37,194 nucleotides of DNA from Deltaproteobacteria bacterium (GTDB lineage Bacteria > Myxococcota_A > Polyangia > Polyangiales > Houyiibacteriaceae): positions 1-37,194 of the forward strand of contig JAFDAJ010000012.1 of assembly GCA_019313915.1 (NCBI GenBank), in the 5' to 3' direction. The notes beneath the pieces were generated by a model that saw nothing but the letters and a program-made list of their open reading frames with translations, was not told where the DNA came from and did no database searches. Positions 29,331 to 37,194 of the stretch are shown piece after piece. Position 1 is the first letter of the stretch. Each line of letters opens with the position of its first letter. Position numbers and translations under genes: made by a program.

Positions 29331-29759
29331 ATGGCTACCCAGAGTGCCAAGGCGTCTGAAATCGAACGCAAGTGGTATGTTGTCGATGCTGCGGGCCAAC
29401 CGCTTGGCCGTCTTGCGTCCAAGGTGGCCCACGTCCTTCGTGGCAAGCATCGGCCCGAGTTCACGCCGCATGTCGACACGGGCGATTTTGTCATCATCAC
29501 GAACGCCGCCCAGGTGAGCCTTTCGGGCAACAAGCTCGAGGACAAATACTACCATCGGCACTCCGGTTACCCAGGCGGTCTCACCTCGGAGAGCTACGGT
29601 CATCTGCTCGAGCGGAAGCCGACGTTCGTCGTCGAGCGCGCCGTCAAGGGAATGCTCCCGAAGAACAGCCTCGGCCGGCAGATGTTTCGCAAGCTAAAAG
29701 TCTACCCGGAAGGGACTCATCCACACGTGGCGCAGAAGCCTGAGGCCTTTCCTTTTTGA
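29331..29759 (+). CDS. rplM: 50S ribosomal protein L13
   Basis: The 142-residue protein is a standard L13, an early-assembly large-subunit protein. Family segments are [102 protein letters not shown]. It is preceded by GGAG and a perfect TTGACA box, and followed by rpsI after 19 bp, the universal L13-S9 pair. Confidence 0.98.
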   Translation: MATQSAKASEIERKWYVVDAAGQPLGRLASKVAHVLRGKHRPEFTPHVDTGDFVIITNAAQVSLSGNKLEDKYYHRHSGYPGGLTSESYGHLLERKPTFVVERAVKGMLPKNSLGRQMFRKLKVYPEGTHPHVAQKPEAFPF

Positions 29760-29778
29760 TCTCGAGAGATTTGGTTAA

Positions 29779-30186
29779 ATGACACACTCTAAAGTCATAG
29801 ACGGACGCAACTACGGCACAGGCAAGCGAAAGAACGCGATCGCGCGCGTTTTTCTGAGCGCCGGCACAGGGAACGTGACCATCAACGGTCGCACCTTTGA
29901 AGACTACTTCCCCCGCGAGATCCTCCGGATCATCGCGATGCAACCCTTCGTCGCGCTCTCGAAGCAGGGCCAGTTCGACGTGGAGGTCAACGTGGCCGGT
30001 GGCGGTGTCTCGGCACAGGCTACGGCCGTTCGGCACGGCATCGCGCGGGCGCTCGTCGGGATAGACGAGGACAACAAGCCGGTCCTCAAGAAGGCTGGCT
30101 ACATCACCCGCGACGCTCGTCAGAAGGAGCGTAAGAAGCCAGGTCAGCCCGGCGCCCGCAAGAAGTTCCAGTACTCCAAGCGCTGA
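29779..30186 (+). CDS. rpsI: 30S ribosomal protein S9
   Basis: The 135-residue protein is S9, whose C-terminal tail reaches the P-site tRNA. Segments are GTGKRKNAIARVFLSAGTGNVTINGRTFEDYFPRE, SAQATAVRHGIARALVGIDEDNKPVLKKAGYITRDARQKERKKPGQPGARKKFQYSKR. The terminal SKR is intact. An intrinsic terminator follows 21 bp after the stop. Confidence 0.98.
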   Translation: MTHSKVIDGRNYGTGKRKNAIARVFLSAGTGNVTINGRTFEDYFPREILRIIAMQPFVALSKQGQFDVEVNVAGGGVSAQATAVRHGIARALVGIDEDNKPVLKKAGYITRDARQKERKKPGQPGARKKFQYSKR

Positions 30187-30207
30187 GAATTTCTTCTGCG
30201 AATCTCG

Positions 30208-30239
30208 AGCCGCGGCGCCTCTAGTGCCGCGGCTTTTTT
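30208..30239 (+). terminator. rho-independent terminator after rpsI
   Basis: A 9-bp perfect stem AGCCGCGGC / GCCGCGGCT encloses a 9-nt loop (GCCTCTAGT) and ends in six T. This is the clearest intrinsic terminator in the window and closes the rplM-rpsI unit. Confidence 0.92.
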
Positions 30240-30290
30240 GCTTAATGCCGTGGACAACGCACATGTCAGTATCAGGATGGAGTTGAGCAC

Positions 30291-31343
30291 ATGACCTCGA
30301 AGCCCATACGAGCGATCGTCGTCGGAGGGACCGGCTACACGGGAGCGGAGCTCGTGCGTCTGGTGTTGGGTCATCCTTCCACGGAGCTCGTCTCGATCGT
30401 CGGGAACACGACGGCGGGCCAAGCAGTTGCCGATGTGTTGCCCAGCCTGCGCGGAATCGTCGACGCCGTGGTGCAGCCGTTCGATCCTGACGCCGTCGCC
30501 GCGCAGGCGGACGTGGCGTTCTGTGCCTTGCCCCATGCGGCGAGCGCCGAAGCGGTGAGCGCGCTGCGGCAACGTGGGCAGAAGGTGTTCGACCTCTCCG
30601 CGGACTTTCGCTTCGAAGACCTAGCGGTGTATGAAGCTTGGTACGGCAAGCATCCGGTTCCCGAACGGTTGTCCGAGGCGGTGTACGGCTTGGTCGAGCT
30701 TCATCGCGAGGAGCTGCGCACGGCCGATCTGATCGCCGTGCCGGGTTGTTACCCGACGGCTTCGACCTTGGCGCTTGCCCCTCTAGTGAAGAACGGTCTG
30801 ATTCGGCTGGACGGCATCGTCGTGGACGCGAAGAGCGGGGTGTCGGGCGCCGGGCGGGGCGTCTCGAGCGCAACCCATTTCGCCGAAACGGCAGAGGGCG
30901 TCCGGGCCTACAAGGCTGGCGCCCACCGGCACGGCCCCGAAATCGAGCAGGAGCTCAGCCGGCTTGCCGGCGAGCCTCTCAAAATAGCCTTCGTGCCGCA
31001 TTTGATTCCGATGACTCGAGGCATTCTCGCGACGTGTTACGCGCAGCCCGCAGACTCGAGCCTGACTGCAGCGGCGTGCGTCGAGGCCGCCCGGACTCTG
31101 TACGCGGGGTCTCCTTCGGTACACGTGCTCGACGAGGGCGAACATCCCGACACCCTCTGGGTGCGCGGTTCCAATCGGGTCCATTTGGGCTATGCGCAAG
31201 ATCGAAACGGCCAGACGATCATCGCGATGAGCGCGATCGACAATTTGGTCAAAGGCGCATCCGGCCAGGCGATTCAATGTCTGAATGTTCGCTTTGGCCT
31301 CGATGAGGGGGCGGGGCTACAGGCGCCGGCACAATGGCCGTAG
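30291..31343 (+). CDS. argC: N-acetyl-gamma-glutamyl-phosphate reductase
   Basis: ArgC reduces N-acetylglutamyl phosphate to the semialdehyde with NADPH in arginine synthesis. The 350-residue protein has the nucleotide-binding opening IVVGGTGYTGAELVRLVLGHP, the catalytic Cys153 in VPGCYPTASTLAL, DAKSGVSGAGRG, HRHGPEIEQEL with the conserved His pair, FVPHLIPMTRGILAT and IDNLVKGASGQAIQ. It belongs to the long type 1 form. GGAG lies about 10 nt before the ATG. No other arg gene is in the window. The stop overlaps the metallophosphoesterase start by 10 bp. Confidence 0.96.
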   Translation: MTSKPIRAIVVGGTGYTGAELVRLVLGHPSTELVSIVGNTTAGQAVADVLPSLRGIVDAVVQPFDPDAVAAQADVAFCALPHAASAEAVSALRQRGQKVFDLSADFRFEDLAVYEAWYGKHPVPERLSEAVYGLVELHREELRTADLIAVPGCYPTASTLALAPLVKNGLIRLDGIVVDAKSGVSGAGRGVSSATHFAETAEGVRAYKAGAHRHGPEIEQELSRLAGEPLKIAFVPHLIPMTRGILATCYAQPADSSLTAAACVEAARTLYAGSPSVHVLDEGEHPDTLWVRGSNRVHLGYAQDRNGQTIIAMSAIDNLVKGASGQAIQCLNVRFGLDEGAGLQAPAQWP

Positions 31344-32239
31344 TCAAAGTTCTGCACGTCAGTGATGTGCACCTCGAGGATGGCTTCCCGGGCGTCCCCC
31401 TCAAGAGCTTCATGAACAAGCGCATCGTGGGCCTCGCGAATCTTCGCTTTCGGCGCCGCAGGGTGTTTGCCGAAGCAGTTCAAAAGGTCGAGGCGCTTGC
31501 GGCCTTCTCCAAAGAACAGGGAGCCGACTTGGTGATCTGCACCGGCGACTACACCGCGCTCGGCACGGAGCCCGAGATCGCCTACGCGCGCAAGATCATC
31601 GAGCCGCTCACCCACGCTCCGCTCGGCTTCTTCACGGTGCCCGGCAATCATGACCTCTACCTGCGGGATACGGTCGAGGCAGGGTGGTTCGACCAGCACT
31701 TCGGAGCGCTCATGAAGACCGAGCTTCCCGAGTACGCGGTGGACGGTGTCTGGCCGCAGGTTTGGTTTCCCGTTGACGGCTTGGCTGTCGTCGGGGTCAA
31801 CAGCGCACGGGCAAACCCAAAGCCGACCTACTCGAGCGGGCGCATCCCCGACGAACAGCTCGACGCGCTGGCCCGAATTCTGGACGACGCCCGCGTCCGT
31901 GATCGATTCGTGATGATCGCGACGCACTACGCGCCGCGCCTCGCCAACGGCAGGCCAGACCGCCCGGCGCACGGGCTCGAGAATGCGGACGACTTGTTGG
32001 CGATTAGCGCCGCCGCACGACGCGGCGTGATCATCCACGGTCACATCCATTGGCGCTACCACGTCCGCGTGCCGGAGACTCCGCTGACGTTGTGCTGCGC
32101 GGGCAGCACCACCCACGCTGGCCGGGAAGGGCTATGGATGTACGAGGTCGGTGATGACCGCGTGACGGCCACGCCTGGGACATGGGATCAAACGCGCTAC
32201 GTCCTCGAAGCCGACCAGGCCATCCGCATCGACCCGTAA
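31334..32239 (+). CDS. calcineurin-like metallophosphoesterase
   Basis: The 301-residue protein has the five metallophosphoesterase blocks in order: LHVSDVHLED (DxH), VICTGDYTALG (GD), VPGNHDLYL (GNHD), IATHYAPR (H) and IIHGHIHWRYH (GHxH). Two metal ions at this site hydrolyse phosphomono- or diesters. The substrate is unknown, and cyclic-nucleotide, lipid or nucleotide phosphates are all possible for such single-domain members. No signal peptide is present. The start overlaps argC by 10 bp, so translation is likely coupled. A PilZ gene follows 38 bp downstream. Confidence 0.9.
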   Translation: MAVVKVLHVSDVHLEDGFPGVPLKSFMNKRIVGLANLRFRRRRVFAEAVQKVEALAAFSKEQGADLVICTGDYTALGTEPEIAYARKIIEPLTHAPLGFFTVPGNHDLYLRDTVEAGWFDQHFGALMKTELPEYAVDGVWPQVWFPVDGLAVVGVNSARANPKPTYSSGRIPDEQLDALARILDDARVRDRFVMIATHYAPRLANGRPDRPAHGLENADDLLAISAAARRGVIIHGHIHWRYHVRVPETPLTLCCAGSTTHAGREGLWMYEVGDDRVTATPGTWDQTRYVLEADQAIRIDP

Positions 32240-32277
32240 CTTGCCGCCCGAGGGCCAGCTCGAATACAAGCACGGGT

Positions 32278-32901
32278 ATGGCAGCTCGCCAGTTCGGGGC
32301 CAAACGCGAGGCGCGGAGGGCCGTTCGACGGCTCGTCGATCTCGAGTGCGCGGTTTACTCCGAGCTCTGGGGCGAGGCGATCGCACACCAAGCGACCGAC
32401 GTGAGCGAGGACGGGCTCTGGATCCAGACCGACCTGCTCCTCGAGATCGGCACCGAGGTTACGCTCACCTTCTATCCGCCCGACTGGGAAGAGCCGCTCT
32501 ACGTGGCCGGCCGAGTTCAGCGTGTGGAGCTTCAACCAAGGCAGGGGGACGCGAGTGCGGTCGGCATGGGCATCGAGTTCGAGGCCTTGCGGACCGATGA
32601 GCGCCGACGCCTGACGCGCAGTATGCGGTGCCTGCGAGCGCATGAGGCTTTCATCTTGGATCAGCGTACGCTCACCGGCGTCCCGGTCGGCGTGGGCGAA
32701 GCGTACGAACCTGCGCCAACGCCTGGGGGCACCGTTGCCGGGTGGGCCGCCCCGACGCTATCCGTGGAGTACTCCGGCCGTCCGTCGCGCGTTACAGCAA
32801 CGCCGGCGCAACGCGAGGTAGACGCCGAGCAATCGCAGGGCGCGTTTGCGGGCGGGCTCGATTTGGCCACCTCCGTGTTCACAGATTGTGGCTCGGACTA
32901 G
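32278..32901 (+). CDS. PilZ-domain protein
   Basis: Start ATG 32278 is chosen because the track extension (from 32182) overlaps the metallophosphoesterase and reads as Arg/Pro-rich shadow. The 207-residue protein opens with a PilZ domain. KREARRAVRRLVDLECAV supplies the RxxxR-like basic motif, and TDVSEDGLWIQTDLLLEIGTEVTLTFYPP supplies the D-x-S-xx-G motif, the two c-di-GMP-binding elements; AVGMGIEFEALRTDERRRL ends the barrel. The C-terminal ~75 residues (EPAPTPGGTVAGWAAPTLSVEYSGRP) are low-complexity and look unstructured. It probably senses cyclic-di-GMP (inference). It overlaps the convergent GT39-like gene by 4 bp. Confidence 0.85.
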   Translation: MAARQFGAKREARRAVRRLVDLECAVYSELWGEAIAHQATDVSEDGLWIQTDLLLEIGTEVTLTFYPPDWEEPLYVAGRVQRVELQPRQGDASAVGMGIEFEALRTDERRRLTRSMRCLRAHEAFILDQRTLTGVPVGVGEAYEPAPTPGGTVAGWAAPTLSVEYSGRPSRVTATPAQREVDAEQSQGAFAGGLDLATSVFTDCGSD

Positions 32902-35114
32902 CGAACGGACAGGGTGCCAGCGTTGACCCGATTCTCCTCATCGCCGGGCCCTGACTTCACTTCGAGCCGCTTGCCTCCGCTGAACAGGCCGATGTAGATG
33001 ACGTACTCGCCGACCTGGTAATTCGCGGGAACCGTGAGCTCTTGTGTGTCGACGATCACGTCTCCCTTCTCCCAGAGCTTGGTCGGGTATCGCCCGCCAA
33101 CGGCCACGTGGTCACCGTTGAGCCTCATTCCATGGCCATCGATGTGTACGAAGACCTTGTACCCGCTTGGGACTTTCCCTAGGACTCGCCAGTACCAGGT
33201 CACCTGAAAGCTCTGGCCTGCGCCGACCGAGTCTCCTTCGGGAAGGTCGAGGTCGTAGCCCACGAGCTCGACGCGGTCTTCGAAGTTGGCGCCTACCGAG
33301 TGCTGTGCTTCGGGAACGTCCCTCAAAACCGCGTTTGCGATGAAGCTCTCGTTGGGCCGCCCGTCGATCGGCTTGGCCGCGAGCAAGAGCAATCGCGCAC
33401 TGCGGGCATCGGCCACGTACAAGTGCTCGCCCGTCTCACGGCGATAGGCACGGTTGAGCCCCGGCAGGTCGTCGGCTCGGATTACCGCCCAACGTTGCCC
33501 CCTCTCCTGCAAGAAGCTCACGAGGTCGGCCTGCGCGGTGATCTCCTCGATCGGCGCGTTGGTGTAGTAGTGCGCGGCGGTCGACGGCAACTTGTACGAG
33601 GCCAGAGGGGAGGGTGTTCCGCCTGCCAGCTCTTCGTACGCGTCGTACACCGGCTTGGGGGAGAAGTGCTGGCTCAGCGCGGGCTGGAACGAAAGGGACA
33701 CGAAGGCCCCAACCGCCAATCCTCCCCCGAGCGCGGGGAAGATGCGTCGATCTCCAAGCCGCCCATACGCGTACCGTAGCCATGGGAGCCCGAAGACCAA
33801 GGCCACGAGCACGACGGGAACGAGCAGTGCCACGCGACCCACGCGGACCACGATCGACGCGACACCAAGGTCGAGCACGAAGCACATCAGTCCGAAGGAG
33901 AAACAGGCGGCGAGGAGGAGCGCACCGAGGAGGAGCCACCCACGTTGCGCCCCGCCGACATCCCACTGGGCGCGGAACCATTGGACGTTGGCGCGCGGCT
34001 CGGGTCGTGCAATCCCCTCGTGGCTCACTAGCGTGAGGCAAAGCAGGGCGCCCGCGATTGAAAACAGGAGGGCCCACGCACCTCTTGGATTGTACACCTC
34101 TGGGACATTCAATCCCTCCACCGCCAAGGACCGAAGCGGGCTGTCGGGGTACAACGCGTAGTCGCGGATTAGCAGGCCGACCAGCAGAGCGACCACCACC
34201 GCTGCTGGCCACCGGACGACGCGCTCACGGCTTACCTCGGCCAGCCAAATCGAGACCAGCCCGGCGAGTGGAACGAGCGCTAGATACGGCGGCGTGCCGT
34301 AACGCGAGGCGAAGACCGTCCACGAAACGAATGCAAAGGCCGCCCAGAGCACGAGAACCCACGCGACGCTCTGTGCGTCTGCGCTTCGCGTCGGCCGTGG
34401 GATCAGTGCCCAAATTGCAGCTACCGGGAGGGCGGCGCTCCATGGCGCGAACCCGTGGAAGACGAGCTCCGCGGCCTTGTCGAAAGTTGGCGGGTCGCCT
34501 CCAATCGCGCCTCCTCCGAGCCAGAGACTGAAGCCGGGATCATCCATGGAGGCCGCTCGGAGCACGCCCAACACGAGGACGGTGGCGGCGACCGGGAATA
34601 GCCAGCGACCCACTCGGTTGCCGCGCCCGGTGTCGTCTGAGAGCAAGCTCCAGGCTGCGACCGCAAGAATCGGGGGCAGGGGACCGAGCAGCACTCCGCT
34701 AGTGTGCGTGCTGACCGCCAAGCCGATCCCGAGAAGGACGTAGCGCGAAAGTGTTCGCGGAGTGCTGTCCGAGCCCCCGCAAGCGGCAATGGCAGCCAGA
34801 CCGACCCAGGTCTGCGCGAAGACTGCGACCGAATCCCCCATGAGCAGTCGGGCATTGAGCAAGAACAGCGGGGTGGATGCGATCACGGCGATTGCGATGA
34901 CGCCGGCCCGCTGGCTGAAGTGCCTGCGCAGCAATAGAAACGCCAACAAACACGTTAGCCACCCGGCGACCACGCCAGGGAGCCGGCCAACGCGCCCACC
35001 GTCGGCAGCGTCGAGCTCCCACGGGTCCCAGAATCCGTGCGACCAGATCCCCCAAACGGTCAGCAACAGGGCGACGGTGACCACCAACCGTTCGAGTACG
35101 ACGGACCGGTTCAT
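32898..35114 (-). CDS. GT39-like polyprenyl-sugar-dependent membrane glycosyltransferase
   Basis: The 738-residue protein has an N-terminal membrane half, with many hydrophobic segments from VVTVALLLTVWGIW to FGLPWLRYAYGRL, like ArnT/PMT family transferases that use lipid-linked sugars at the periplasmic face. The first loop carries WDPWELDAAD, where the family keeps acidic catalytic residues. From there it jumps to GRLPGVVAGWL, shorter than usual (see findings). The C-terminal ~180 residues are soluble. They include LVGYDLDLPEGDSVGAGQSFQVTWYWRVLGKVPSGYKVFVHID and VGEYVIYIGLFSGGKRLEV, a beta-sandwich domain often found at the end of such proteins. The acceptor is unknown. It starts 3 bp after the M23 gene ends, so the two are co-transcribed. 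Confidence 0.85.
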   Translation of the reverse strand: MNRSVVLERLVVTVALLLTVWGIWSHGFWDPWELDAADGGRVGRLPGVVAGWLTCLLAFLLLRRHFSQRAGVIAIAVIASTPLFLLNARLLMGDSVAVFAQTWVGLAAIAACGGSDSTPRTLSRYVLLGIGLAVSTHTSGVLLGPLPPILAVAAWSLLSDDTGRGNRVGRWLFPVAATVLVLGVLRAASMDDPGFSLWLGGGAIGGDPPTFDKAAELVFHGFAPWSAALPVAAIWALIPRPTRSADAQSVAWVLVLWAAFAFVSWTVFASRYGTPPYLALVPLAGLVSIWLAEVSRERVVRWPAAVVVALLVGLLIRDYALYPDSPLRSLAVEGLNVPEVYNPRGAWALLFSIAGALLCLTLVSHEGIARPEPRANVQWFRAQWDVGGAQRGWLLLGALLLAACFSFGLMCFVLDLGVASIVVRVGRVALLVPVVLVALVFGLPWLRYAYGRLGDRRIFPALGGGLAVGAFVSLSFQPALSQHFSPKPVYDAYEELAGGTPSPLASYKLPSTAAHYYTNAPIEEITAQADLVSFLQERGQRWAVIRADDLPGLNRAYRRETGEHLYVADARSARLLLLAAKPIDGRPNESFIANAVLRDVPEAQHSVGANFEDRVELVGYDLDLPEGDSVGAGQSFQVTWYWRVLGKVPSGYKVFVHIDGHGMRLNGDHVAVGGRYPTKLWEKGDVIVDTQELTVPANYQVGEYVIYIGLFSGGKRLEVKSGPGDEENRVNAGTLSVR

Positions 35115-35117
35115 GCT

Positions 35118-36608
35118 TCAGTCCATGATCTCGTCGACTTGCTCGACGAGGGGCTCATCCGCACCCGCAACGACCTTTGGAACATTCTCGATGCCGCCCA
35201 ACTGGGCCTGCCAATCCGCGATCACGTTTTTGTACGAAGGCAGGTCGCGCGTCGCCATGCGCAAGCCGGGGCCGTTCAGCTCCGTAAGCGGGTCGAGGGG
35301 GCGTTTGTATTTCTTGAGGCCGAAGTGCAGATGTGGACCGGTAGAGCGGCCTGTGGATCCGACGAAGCCGATCAACTCCCGTTGTTTCACAAGCTTGCCC
35401 GGGCGAATGCCGCCCTTGATCCGATACAGATGCGCGTAGGCGGTTTCGAATCCCCCGCCATGCCGAATGATCACGAGATTGCCGTTGGGTCCCTTACGCC
35501 CAGCAAACTTCACGCGGCCGTCGGCCGCCGCCCATACCGGCGTTCCGGTCGCCGCGGCGTAGTCCACGCCGAGGTGGGGAACCGTGCGCTTCAGAATCGG
35601 ATGGAAGCGCCTTGGGTTGTATCGGGACGAGAGCCGCTCGTAGCGAAGTGGCGTGCGCAGCCACCCGCCCTGCATGGCGCGCCCGCTGTCATCGTAGAAC
35701 TGCCCCCGGCTGTTGCCCGCTTGATAGTAGAATGCCTGCACTTTTCCGGTGCGCTGGCCGTCGTACTCGAGCGCATGCACACGGCCATAGCGCAGGAACT
35801 CGCCGTCCACCCGCTCCTCGTCGACGATGATTCGGAAGACGTCGCCCTTGCGTGCTTGCAACGCGAAGTTGATCTGACCTTCAAACGCCTCGACGAAAAA
35901 TACGGCCAGTCCGGCGGGAAGCCCGATGCCAACCAAGCCGTCGCCGATCGACGTTTCCACCGAAGTGGCGCGCGCGATCGGCGTCCGCTCGACCTTCACG
36001 CGGATTTGCTCCGCTCGGAACAACCCGTCCTCGCCGCGTGTGACCTCGACGAACTCCGTCGCGGATGGGTGGTACTCGAAGCGCTTCAGTCGGGCGGTTT
36101 CGTCCCGCTCGACGATGAGCGTGTGTTCGGGGCGGCACCGCCTGAAGTCCACGATGTGCTGCAGCGCTCGCTCGACGGCCGCACACTCGTCCGCCTCGAG
36201 CCCAGCGTTGAGCAGCGCGCCGCGAAAGCTCGGAACGCCTCCGAACAGGGTTTCGTACCGCGCGTTGGGCCGGGAGCGGGCGAGGGCGAGCTGTTGCTCC
36301 TCGGTGAGCTCTTCCTCGATGCCGCCGTCGGCGTCCCCTGGGACGAGGTCTTCCGGCATTCCCAGGTCAGCCGCTAGCTTGGCGTCCTGGCGGCCGAGCC
36401 TGTCCTCCATCCAATCCCAAGTCTGAGGAATGACGCTTCGCGCGACCCAAAGCAGAAGAGCACCCAACACGACGGCGCCGACCACGGCACCCACTACCAA
36501 ACGCCGCGTCCGCCGAGCGCGGAGCTCGTTGGGAAGCAGAGCCATATTGACCGACGGCAAAGGCCGCAGCCCGCTTGGCTCGTTTTCAGTAGAGGGATCG
36601 CCGCTCAT
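35118..36608 (-). CDS. membrane-anchored M23 (LytM) family peptidase
   Basis: The 496-residue protein has a cytoplasmic N-terminus with a Pro/Glu-rich start, one transmembrane segment (RLVVGAVVGAVVLGALLLWVA), and a periplasmic middle domain. That domain (VEFRRCRPEHTLIVERDE-like, RIIVDEERVDGEFLRYGRVHALEYDG) resembles OapA/M23 N-terminal modules. The C-terminal LytM domain has the zinc-site pieces HLGVDYAAATGTPVWAAADGRV, YAHL and GPHLHFGL, with HLHFG giving the late HxH pair. All zinc and catalytic residues are present, so it should cleave peptidoglycan cross-bridges during growth or division. It lies upstream of the GT39-like gene in the same transcript and diverges from the tRNA. Confidence 0.92.
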   Translation of the reverse strand: MSGDPSTENEPSGLRPLPSVNMALLPNELRARRTRRLVVGAVVGAVVLGALLLWVARSVIPQTWDWMEDRLGRQDAKLAADLGMPEDLVPGDADGGIEEELTEEQQLALARSRPNARYETLFGGVPSFRGALLNAGLEADECAAVERALQHIVDFRRCRPEHTLIVERDETARLKRFEYHPSATEFVEVTRGEDGLFRAEQIRVKVERTPIARATSVETSIGDGLVGIGLPAGLAVFFVEAFEGQINFALQARKGDVFRIIVDEERVDGEFLRYGRVHALEYDGQRTGKVQAFYYQAGNSRGQFYDDSGRAMQGGWLRTPLRYERLSSRYNPRRFHPILKRTVPHLGVDYAAATGTPVWAAADGRVKFAGRKGPNGNLVIIRHGGGFETAYAHLYRIKGGIRPGKLVKQRELIGFVGSTGRSTGPHLHFGLKKYKRPLDPLTELNGPGLRMATRDLPSYKNVIADWQAQLGGIENVPKVVAGADEPLVEQVDEIMD

Positions 36609-36660
36609 CGAACGGAGGGCTTATCAGCGGCCCAATCAATAAGCAAAGCCGGAGGCCTTC

Positions 36661-36689
36661 TTGACACCCCTGAGGGTCAGAGTTAAGAC
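36661..36689 (+). promoter_or_regulatory. candidate promoter of tRNA-Val
   Basis: TTGACA (36661-36666), a perfect -35, is followed with 17-nt spacing by TAAGAC (36684-36689). The predicted start near 36696 leaves about 25 nt of leader before the mature tRNA. Nothing else lies between the M23 start and the tRNA. Confidence 0.5.
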
Positions 36690-36720
36690 GCCGCTTCCGC
36701 CGTCGGTGGACATGATGAAC

Positions 36721-36792
<72 letters not shown>

Positions 36793-37194
36793 CTAAGGGA
36801 TCGTGAGCTTCGCACGTCCCTCGAGACGCCTCTGTGGCCTTGGCACGGAGGCATCGCCGAGGCCCTCACCGAAAGCTACTGGTCCATCGGCCAACGCATC
36901 GGGAAGGAAAAGCTCAACACCCGCGCGCGGTACCACAACGCCATCCTCACCGACCTCTCCGCCGACCTAGCCATCGGCGTCCGCACCCTGCAGCGCACCG
37001 TCACCTTCTACCAAACCTACAAACGCCCCCCGCGCATCGAAGGCTTGAGCTGGGCCCACTACCGCGTGCTGATGCAGTTGCAGGACCCAGACGAGCGCAG
37101 CTTCTACGAAGACCTCGCCATCGACGACGCTCTCTCGGTAAAACGCCTCACCGCCGCCATCCAAGGCGATCACTACCTAAGCGCCCTAGAGCAG
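36793..37194 (+). CDS. DUF1016/YhcG-like N-terminal domain, no visible start, cut by window end
   Basis: This frame is absent from the ORF track because it has no stop before the window ends. It is open from 36763, inside the tRNA, to 37194. From about 36859 it translates as EALTESYWSIGQRIGKEKL, HNAILTDLSADLAIG, TLQRTVTFYQTY, LSWAHYRVLMQLQDPDERSFYEDLA and SVKRLTAAI. This is the helical N-terminal pattern of DUF1016 (YhcG/PDDEXK family) proteins, which accompany restriction-like or mobile genes. No ATG, GTG or TTG occurs in frame between the tRNA and the domain. The gene may use CTG 36832, be 5'-truncated, or be a remnant. The typical first ~25 residues of the family are missing. Confidence 0.65.

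Noticed and set aside
35037-36377. 446-residue plus-strand ORF opposite the M23 peptidase
   Set aside because: Shadow frame; the minus-strand ORF has the complete LytM motif set and a transmembrane segment.
36640-36660. GCC-GGA-GGC hairpin before the tRNA promoter
   Set aside because: The stem is only three to four base pairs and is probably incidental.
36967-37173. 68-residue minus-strand ORF
   Set aside because: Antisense shadow of the DUF1016-like frame, which has recognisable family wording.

Overview
This is a gene-dense, high-GC (roughly 60-65 % by eye) chromosomal stretch with about 37 protein genes, one tRNA and very little intergenic space. The best fit is a delta-proteobacterium of the Myxococcota type. 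Reasons: the order rpoN-hpf-ptsN-hprK-rapZ-ptsH-ptsI; a PilZ protein with the FYVGFSGEIAHGG signature typical of myxobacterial PilZ domains; several pseudo-receiver and degenerate GGDEF regulators; and a B. subtilis-type PurF next to rplM-rpsI-argC style housekeeping genes. The taxon is an inference from gene content, not from a marker alignment.

Layout. 1-5.1 kb: the tail of an alpha/beta hydrolase, purF (minus), a PEP-synthase/rifampicin-phosphotransferase-like enzyme and an RluA-type pseudouridine synthase. 5.1-10.9 kb: a TPR protein, a MepA-like murein endopeptidase, a pseudo-receiver protein, a divergent RNase HII-like protein, an AI-2E family membrane protein and an unknown anchored protein. 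10.9-14.4 kb: RNase HI, then a minus-strand surface-carbohydrate group (ManA, GT2 glycosyltransferase, NodB-type deacetylase). 14.4-18.2 kb: a small unknown protein, a Nudix hydrolase, a PilZ protein with a long repeat-derived linker, a GNAT acetyltransferase, a zinc-ribbon membrane protein and a receiver-GGDEF protein. 18.2-24.5 kb: the sigma-54/PTS-Ntr regulatory operon. 24.5-29.2 kb: a thioredoxin-fold lipoprotein, a TIGR02757 protein, PlsB and a secreted two-repeat protein. 29.2-32.9 kb: rplM-rpsI with a promoter and terminator, argC, a metallophosphoesterase and a PilZ protein. 32.9-36.6 kb: a GT39-like membrane glycosyltransferase and an M23 peptidase. 36.7 kb to the end: tRNA-Val(GAC), then a DUF1016-like reading frame without a visible start that runs off the window.

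The most striking signal is a dispersed short palindromic repeat. Its core, GCGCTC-N6-GAGCGC preceded by GGTGG(T/C), recurs at five loci between 4.98 and 21.8 kb. One copy is intergenic. The others sit inside four unrelated genes (rluA-like, pilZ, receiver-GGDEF, rapZ), always in frame, often as 30-bp tandem units, and read in three different translation frames. A 30-nt version has no stop codon in any of its six frames. This resembles REP elements or Rickettsia palindromic elements that invade coding sequence, but I do not recognise this family.

A second theme is conserved enzymes lacking expected parts. PurF lacks the conserved PDSG-helix segment, enzyme I lacks the NPFLGWR segment, and the GT39-like protein has a shortened first loop. 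RapZ has Arg for the Walker A Lys, the GGDEF motif is RTAEF, a zincin-like domain and a thioredoxin fold have lost their active-site residues, and an RNase HII-like protein lacks one catalytic Asp. All intergenic gaps are under about 170 bases, so there is no long gene-free stretch.
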